Origin: Megaleporinus macrocephalus
Taxonomy: Eukaryota > Chordata > Actinopteri > Characiformes > Anostomidae
Assembly: GCA_021613375.1 (NCBI GenBank)
Contig: CM038720.1
Span: forward strand, 15,717,962 to 15,781,961
DNA length: 64,000 nt
Direction of reading: 5' to 3'
Part shown: positions 57,001-64,000 of the stretch, piece by piece
Layout: the number at the start of each line of letters is the position of its first letter
Numbering within the stretch: position 1 is the stretch's first letter
The notes under the pieces: generated by a model
The model's database searches: none
What the model saw: the letters and a program-made list of their open reading frames with translations, nothing else
Told to the model about the DNA's origin: nothing
Position numbers and translations under genes: made by a program

Positions 57001-60000
57001 AGTCTGCTGCACTGCACTAAGCTCCTCCACTTGCATTTCCTAGCCAAAGATAAGATCATATCAAATTCCCAGATAGCAAGTGACACCCTGAACATGAACA
57101 TGAAATAAGCCAGGAAACAAGAATAAAAAAATACACTGATTTAAAATAAAAATTAATTCAGCAATTGACACAGAGAGCAAAATAATTTGGATTACATTTT
57201 TTAAGGTACTTCTATATTAAATCATGACAATGTTATTTTTTGGCTTTTCAGTACCAAAACCTATCTCAATTTTTAAATCTATCAGTGTATAAAAAATAAA
57301 TAGCTATTTATTTGTTTATTAAATAAGCCTTGCTTATTTACTTTTCTTAATCACAACAATTACAAAGGAAGACAACAATTGATTTAATAATTCATCTTGA
57401 CATTTTCTTTGTCAATCTCTAGAACTGGCTGTCCTGTATTGGCCAACCACTGTCTGCCTATGATTAATTCCTATTGTCTCCTCAAGGTTATTGATACAAC
57501 AAATCCCATTCCACCCCTCTCATCTCCATGACAACCACATCTCCAGTGTCCCCTCCCTTCCACGACCAATAACCTGGAGTGCTTCAGAATGTGTGTGTGT
57601 GTAAACACTCTTAGTATGCTAGCACTTGGAAGAAATGCTTCCTACTGTTTATGCATGCAGTAAGCATCAATACTGGTGTAGCTAATATTCATAATATTGA
57701 ATCTCCTTCCACCCTCGGCACGGAGGTCAAATTATATTACATGCAGGCAGGTGTCTAAGCACCTTCTTCCTCATGTTAAATTATGAATATTTAGAGTTTT
57801 TCTTAAGGCTTTCAATATTTTCTTTCCTGAAATAATATGCCCTGCTCTCAAGCATGCTAAAAAAGGTCAAATGTACCAACTGGCATAAGGATATGCATAC
57901 ATTTATCTTAAGGGCACTTATGCCTGACAGTTCAAAGTGACGGGTACTGAACACACCACTCCTGTCAAGAGCTGCTGTGCAAGTCAAGTCATATTTGTCT
58001 TGTTTCATTCAGTCTGTCTTTTGTTTAGCTTTGTGATCTTTGTGAAGTTTGTGAACTCTTTAGCATCATGTAAATTTCTACCTACATGTGTCCATCCATT
58101 TATTGCACAACTGATCCAAATGTCTTTGTTGGCAAATATATGTGTACCTCTACAATTATCAGTGTTGTATGGGTGATAATTAAGGTAATAAGGAGCAATC
58201 TTTTGGTTGACAATTGTGTCGGGTCTTTGCCACACACATTTGTTAGTGCATACCATGTCGCTTAAGACCATATTTGGATTTGGAGAAGGATTTCTTAGGA
58301 CCCTAGTTGAGAATGTTTTTGCCAATGCTCATTAAGGTAGAACAAGATCCAAACTTTTTCCGATACATGGTGAGGCAGGCAGCGTATAGAGAAAATTCAA
58401 CACCATTGTTACTCTTTCCTAGAGTGGAGAATGTTGAATCACAAAGAACCCCAGGGTAACATCTTACGATCTGCATGCCTCTTTTACATTGGCCAGCATC
58501 ACTATTTATAAATTCAGTCAGACAAGCTCTAACTAGTATAGTATGTGTGGAATGATGTTGGACTGCATGGTCTGCACTACTTTCTAGAAAGCATATTTCT
58601 GCCTGTTAAAATTTTCCTTAAAACCATGGGCCAAAAGACTACTGAAATAATGTTATGTGGATGGATATGAAAAAAATGAATTTTAATGACTTAAATCAGA
58701 AATGTTATGTTTGGCAAAACTAAACAAAGCATTAGGAACCTCATCCCAACCTTGATACACATTGGTGGCAGTATTATGGTCTGCTGATGTTTTGCTGTTT
58801 TCTGAATTTGTATGATGAAATTTTACAGGAAAATTCTAATTTCTGTAAACTGTGAAGAAATGCTGCAATAGCTGGGTCATGCTAAGTCTTAATCCAAAAG
58901 AAATGCTAAGGCAGCACCTAAGATGGACAAATAATGTACAATGTACATTAACAGTTAATAGTTAACAGAGATTAGATTACTTTGTTCATTAAGATGACTT
59001 GCTTCAATAAATATATGAAAAACTATATGTTTTGTTATTTATTTAAATGGGTTCCCTTTATGTATTGTTATTAGTTAAATGAAGATCTGATCATATTTGC
59101 AGCTTGGTTTCCATATATGACCTGAATATACTGGGGATTGAAACGTCCTAAAACTTATATAATAATGTTTTCAACCTACATCATACTCTGGTTCAAAAAT
59201 GTGAAGATTTTTTTTTTCTTGTTACTACAAACAGACTCAATTGATTGATTTGTTCACTCTTATAAATGGCACTATAAATACCCTCCTGCAAAAAAGAGAA
59301 TCAGTTCTATTTTAGATATATTCAAACTAGTCACCATTTCCTAGAAACAGCTGTTTTCCATTTCACATTTCATGTATTTAGCTGTCTGCTACCCTGTTCT
59401 TCTATAGTGAAGCACTTCAGCATAGCAGAGCTGCTGAGAAGTTATGCAGATTTTTTTGGAATGATACAGCGTTTGTGTGTGTGTGTTCTTGTCTTGCTAT
59501 ATTTGTGATGTCCTTGCAATTATAGGACACTGAAATTTTTGCTCTTTGCTCAAATGTGGACATGTTGCTAGCCCTGATTTAAGCATGTGTTGTTTTTACC
59601 ACAATTCAGATTTTTTTGGAAATTTTTATACTGAGTCTACTGAGTTTAGGTTGAGGTGTAGGTGTAGCACTATTTTACGGAAACATATAGATGGCCTCAC
59701 AAATATAGCAAGACAAATGTGTGTGTGTGAGAGAGAGGCCAAGGAAGAATTTGAACTTGTAGCAAGAACGATGGTGGAAGTAAATTAGCTAGTATTATTA
59801 GATCAAAAAATATTTAGTAATCTCAGACAAACACTTGGCTTTTATTTCAATTTATCTTAATTGTTTTTTTCTTCCTAAACATGAAAAAAAGTTTTGGTTT
59901 CAAATATTTGGAACAATAAGTAAATCAACATGAATATCTAAGATTACAAAACAATCAGTTAACAATCAGACGGTCAGTTAGCTAACTAGTTAACTTTTCT

Positions 60001-63000
60001 TAATGTAGCTGCTGACAAAAATCAGTCAGAGTAAACAGGACTGTACAGTGCTGTTTGCTGTAGACTTCATGTGAAAGATGGCAAAAGATGACTTGTCCGC
60101 ATCTAATATCGCTCTAGCACTAGTTCATCTGAAATAAAAGCTTCTAAAACGGAACCTCCTTTTCATCAGACATGCAAACTTATCATTTTCAGTTGTACTG
60201 CTAAATGTTTATCCTGGTTTGATTAATGTCACCGTTGGTTTACTTAAAATTTTCCCACATGTATATGTTGTCAATTCTTAACATGTATGTCTAAATAATT
60301 TAAATTACTTAAAAAAGTTTAAATTACTTACATATTTAATGTATTTCACATTTAAGTTCGTTTTGAGACATTCATTAGGTTGAAAAAGTGGGAATACTTT
60401 TCTTTATTAAATTTATTAAAGGTTGAATGTTAAGATGAAGACCGTAGTTGTTAATTTATTTGGCATCGTGTCGTAGTGTATCCAACTTTAGCTTTGTATC
60501 CATATCGAAGATGATTGTGACATCCATAAAGTGTGTGTTTGTTGATTACCAGCTCTTTGCGGCGGCGGCTGCTCTCCTGCTCTCTGAGGCTGAGATCGTC
60601 CATGTCCAGCTTCATGTCTGCCAGTCTCTGCTGGTAGTACAGAGAGTTCTCTCTTTCTCTGGCCTCAGCTTGAGCTGACTGCTCCAGCTCCTCACCTAGT
60701 CTTACCACGCTATCCCTCAGACGTAGCACTAACACCTACACACACACATACGTGCATCAGCAAGAAAGGAAGCGGCTGTGAACATGATGTATGCACAGAC
60801 AAGTGTTACCAACTCCAGTTGTGGAGTAGCTCCACCGTTCAAGTTAAACTTTTCCATAAATAATCTGTGTTTGTTATGCTTTAGCCCTTTATTGTAAATG
60901 TCTGACTACAGCACCATTGCTTGTTGGATGTTTTCAATTGGTGAGATATTCTTGAGCCAGCAGTTGGTTGGTAAAACCACAAGAATGATGCTGTGCCTGA
61001 TACCTGCATACCTGTACATCACAAACTAACTTGCAATTAACCTGCCATTGTCACTGCTGCACTGAGAACATTCTATGATGGTATTTTTTAATTCATAGAC
61101 GAGGTAAAGGCTGCCTAATAAATTGTGCAGCAATAAAATGGCTTCAGCCTGTAAGTGTAAAACAAAGTAAGCCAGGGTATGTACAGGATAGATGTTACTC
61201 AGTACGACTTAGTCTAAATATATCCCGGGAAAGGTGAGAAGGGCAGTTGGGTATTTCTGTGTCTACACTGACCTCAAACCTCTTGACCTGTCCTCTCTGG
61301 AATTCCAGCTTGTTCTCCAAGTCGCAGACACGTGCTTCTTGCTTGCTCACAATGCTGCGTGCCACTGTGGAAGACTCCAAAAACTGCACACGTGCTACAC
61401 TCGTCTGCAGCTGGGGGAGGAGGTTAAGCAGAGGGAAAAAAATTAAAAAGACATCTGGATGTCCAAGAAAACCTTTGGATATATAGGAGTGGGTTGAATA
61501 ATGTTTACTTATAATGCACTGCTGGAGTTGTGTGTAAGTGTTCAGAATTCTTGTCTATTGAGTCATATGTTCTATATGTTCTATATCTTCCTATTTTACA
61601 TACAACCTATTTTACATACAACCTATGTTACATACAAATTTATTGGAAATTGCTACAAAGTTGTTGAAACTGAAAAACTGTGTTGTTTTTTGAAAAATAT
61701 ATGCTCATTTTGAATTTTGTGCCAAAGTTGGGACAGGAACATGTTCACCACTGCATTCATCACTTCTTCTTTTAACAAATCACTTGAGTGCTGTAGGTTA
61801 ACGTAAATTAAATGTTGAACGTAAATATTTTCCCATTCTTCCTTAATGTAAGATTTTAGCTACTCAACAGTTTGGCATATTTTACTTGTTGCTGCCATCA
61901 AATTCAAATTATTTAACATTTGGTGTGTTGTCTTTATACATATAGGGTTCAGAAGATTTGTACACCATTGCGTTTTGTTTTTATTTATATTTTATATAAA
62001 TAAAACTGACTTTATACCTCCTTATATTGCCTCACCTGCTCCTGTAGACTCTGTCGTTCCTTCTTTAGTTCTTCCAGCTCTGCCTGCAGCTCCCGAATCT
62101 GAGTGATGTCACTGGAAGACTGCAAGTACTAGTCCACATTAGCTGCATTTCTCTATGAAACCTTCCATAAATTCATCTTCAGAATAAGTAAGTGACCCTG
62201 CCCCTGGCTCTAAAACACGTGTTGCATTCACCTGAGCAATAAGGGCTTTGTGTTTCTTCATGAGTTCATTGAGGTCTTCCTGATCTTCCTCCAATCTTTT
62301 CATTAGATCTGTCTTCTCATACTGCAGCTGAACCAACTGCTCATCCACCTGAGAGATGAGAGAAAGATGTAAGTCAAAGATACATTTTATGCTTTCCTCA
62401 GTGCTGTTACAATCCCTGGACATCAGTGGTATGTTGACACCTTAGAGGTTCCTACCAGGCTTTTGTGTTTGCAGATGCTCTCTAGCTCCATCTGAGCATT
62501 CTCCAGCTCCATGGCAAGAGTCTTCTGAATGCTCTCAGCCTCCAGACGCCGTGCCTCACTGTCCTCTAGCTAGTACACACACAGAGAATCAATAACATCT
62601 CCACAACAGTAACAGTAGCAACAGCAACATTGACTACCAGTATTCAGCTAACATAAAACATAATGCTGGATAATGTGAGCCTCTAGTAAGTAAGCTATCT
62701 ATAAGCTATAAGGCAATAAAACACATCCTAAGGCACCTAATTCTAATCCTGTGAGCTTTCACTTTCTTTCTTTTGCTTCAACACTTTGGTTTGGTATTTG
62801 GCATGCTTAACCTACTCAAACACTGTACTACCCCACAGGATGAAATATATATCTAACATGATGGAAAATACTTTATTAAAATTGTAGCATTATGTCATTG
62901 GCTCATGGGGGCTCGCACTGACTGACTCTTCGTCTAATTGACACCATAGTATTATAAGAAAAAGGAGAGAACTTTCCAGAGTCCTTAAAGTTAAAGGTAA

Positions 63001-63612
63001 ATGAATAGTGTTTGTTTTGTCACTGAGTAACAAGGATACTTAGCTAGCTAGCTAAGTAGACTTGGCAGATGTTTGAGCTGCCCAATGCAAGAGTGTACAC
63101 AGAAGATGGTTCATCAAAGGTTCTTAAGTAAAGGGAATGGCTCTATTTGGAACAGTGTGTTCAGTATAGAACGGTTTGCATGCAGAATTGATCATTTGCA
63201 CCTTTTTTGCACCAGATTAGCACAAAAGCACCGTCTGACAGAAAAAAATATTTTAGAAACTTCAGACAATGTCTAATATGTTGACAGAGATGGCCACATA
63301 AAAATGATGTTCTCTGACCATTAATGTTAAATAAAGAGGTATGCCAGACTTGCATAGCTGTGCATATCAGCACTGAATGTTTGTACTTTAGAGGGGAATT
63401 TTAGCTCCAAAAATGGTGCTGGTGTGGTATGAAGGCTGGCCGGAAGCTACCTGGCAGTGCAGTTTCTCCAGCTGCTCTTTGGTGCCTGGGACCTGGACCT
63501 GCCCTGGCTGCTCCATAGTGGACAACAGAAGCTGTGCATCGCTAAGCAGAGCATGGGTTCGCTTTAGGTCCCGCCGGAGTCGCTTTTCCACGTCAAAGTC
63601 TCTGTGGCCCAC
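52811..63612 (-). CDS. myo18b: Unconventional myosin XVIIIB, last ten coding exons (5' part beyond the window)
   Basis: Large muscle myosin needed for sarcomere assembly in vertebrates (family knowledge). Visible exons, 5' to 3': 63451-63612, 62456-62569, 62232-62348, 62036-62119, 61273-61410, 60550-60735, 56906-57039, 56046-56087, 53899-54057 and 52811-53729; 2055 nt, all in phase, 684 residues plus stop. Residues 1-310 are coiled coil ([59 protein letters not shown]). The remainder is a Ser/Arg-rich tail with [45 protein letters not shown] and a C-terminal [27 protein letters not shown] and the MKKYL-K end match MYO18B, not MYO18A. Motor and N-terminal exons lie to the right of the window. 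Confidence 0.95.
54058..56905 (-). other. myo18b: myo18b introns around the 42-nt exon
   Basis: Apart from 56046-56087 no exon-like sequence was found. Open frames at 54678-54950 and 55945-56283 have no supporting splice signals or recognisable protein. 55965-55980 is a short G-rich run. Confidence 0.6.
56046..56087 (-). CDS. myo18b: myo18b 42-nt exon at the coil/tail junction
   Basis: Found by phase: after TTTTTTGTTACACAG, it supplies one base to finish Ser and encodes [14 protein letters not shown], so that DTE-SVQTAVE reproduces the human MYO18B DTESVQTAVD. A nearer CAG 7 bases downstream would break the frame. The donor is GATGT|GTAAGC. Confidence 0.88.
56906..63612 (-). CDS. myo18b: myo18b coiled-coil exons
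   Basis: Seven exons (63451-63612, 62456-62569, 62232-62348, 62036-62119, 61273-61410, 60550-60735 and 56906-57039). The first six are multiples of three and start in phase 0, so any one could be skipped without a frameshift. They encode heptad-rich sequence with many Leu, Glu, Gln and Lys. The 134-nt exon at 56906 ends in an acidic SSDEDDTE patch that closes the coiled coil. Confidence 0.93.
57040..60549 (-). other. myo18b: 3.5 kb myo18b intron
   Basis: AT-rich intron containing a decayed Tc1 copy (58320-58930) and a short (TG)n at about 59471-59484. No exon was recognised. Confidence 0.7.
58320..58930 (+). pseudogene. Decayed Tc1-like transposase in myo18b intron
   Basis: Plus-strand pieces in Tc1 order: cacaaagaaccccagggtaa (58440), gatctgcatgcctctttt (58470), gtttggcaaaactaaaca (58708), cctcatcccaaccttgatac (58739), ggtggcagtattatggtctg (58763). 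The frame is broken many times, so it is inactive. Confidence 0.65.
61586..61638. repeat. Short tandem repeat, about 16 bp x 3
   Basis: The unit ATTTTACATACAACCT is repeated, the third copy being slightly altered (atgttacatacaaatt). Confidence 0.8.
61660..61930. mobile_element. DNA transposon end fragment
   Basis: The phrases at 61690-61740 (aaaaatatatgctcattttg, ccaaagttgggacaggaac) and 61830-61880 (ttcccattcttccttaatgt, ctactcaacagtttggcat) belong to a non-autonomous DNA transposon family I recognise from many fish. It is partial, in the myo18b intron between 61411 and 62035 as seen on the genome. Confidence 0.55.
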
Positions 63613-63624
63613 CTGAGACATGAG

Positions 63625-63644
63625 AGAGAGAGAGAGAGAGAGAA
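63625..63644. repeat. Short (GA)n tract
   Basis: About ten GA dinucleotides just upstream (in the gene's direction) of the myo18b exon at 63451-63612. 63613-64000 is otherwise intron with no further feature seen. Confidence 0.9.
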
Positions 63645-64000
63645 TACTGACAAAACTGATCTATTCATTTTTCAATACTGCTGACAGGCTTTAAAACACT
63701 CTGGTAGATGACAAAATATGACTGATATATTGATTGGTTTTATTAGTATGTGACCTATATCAAACAGTATTTTTGGTCATGTTATGCAAACTCAAGAACT
63801 CCTGATGATGTTGAGACCATTCTTCTATAAAATGGTCTCTACTTAAGCGTCAAGATGGCTTGCGTGCCACCATTTCCGTGGGAAGCAGGTAAGCACTAAT
63901 GTCGGACCTTCTGGCCCACAAATTTACTCCGCTTAAACAACATAGACCTAAGGATGTTTGAAAGGATCATGTAATGAGGGGATTGTTGATGGGTGACCAA

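Overview
The window is vertebrate genomic DNA, almost certainly from a teleost fish. It is AT-rich, has large introns with GT-AG (and one GC-AG) boundaries, long (TA)n tracts, and many decayed Tc1-type and PIF/Harbinger DNA transposons of fish type. The repeat families feel otophysan (characin/catfish-like), but that is an impression from memory and not a proven assignment.

Four protein-coding genes are supported. From left to right: (1) the 5' two coding exons of a tyrosylprotein sulfotransferase, tpst2, on the minus strand, running off the left edge; (2) a complete sez6l gene (seizure 6-like; three CUB and five sushi domains plus a transmembrane segment) on the minus strand. Its 17 coding exons join in frame to 932 codons plus a stop between 37826 and 5034, with a 15.1 kb first intron; (3) a complete npm2 (nucleoplasmin 2) gene on the plus strand, eight coding exons giving 187 codons plus a stop between 50634 and 51829; (4) the last ten coding exons of myo18b (unconventional myosin XVIIIB), minus strand, 684 codons of coiled coil and C-terminal tail, running off the right edge. 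All exon joins were checked by hand for phase and every one closes.

Layout: 1-2 kb tpst2 exons; 2-5 kb tpst2/sez6l intergenic and probable sez6l 3'UTR; 5-22.6 kb sez6l exons 17 to 2 with transposon-bearing introns; 22.6-37.8 kb sez6l intron 1 and the CpG-rich exon 1; 37.8-50.6 kb intergenic, holding two decayed Harbinger elements, Tc1 debris and foldback MITEs; 50.6-51.8 kb npm2; 52.8-64 kb myo18b, tail-to-tail with npm2 at under 1 kb.

MYO18B, SEZ6L and TPST2 lie near each other on human 22q12, so the block is an old linkage group. The unusual member is npm2, which in mammals lies elsewhere. The genes are not a functional pathway: tyrosine sulfation in the Golgi, a neuronal surface protein, an egg histone chaperone and a muscle myosin. 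I see no CRISPR, operon, RNA gene, viral gene or new gene system. The points most worth checking are the location of npm2, the splice-site peculiarities and a few promoter-like or enhancer-like non-coding stretches.
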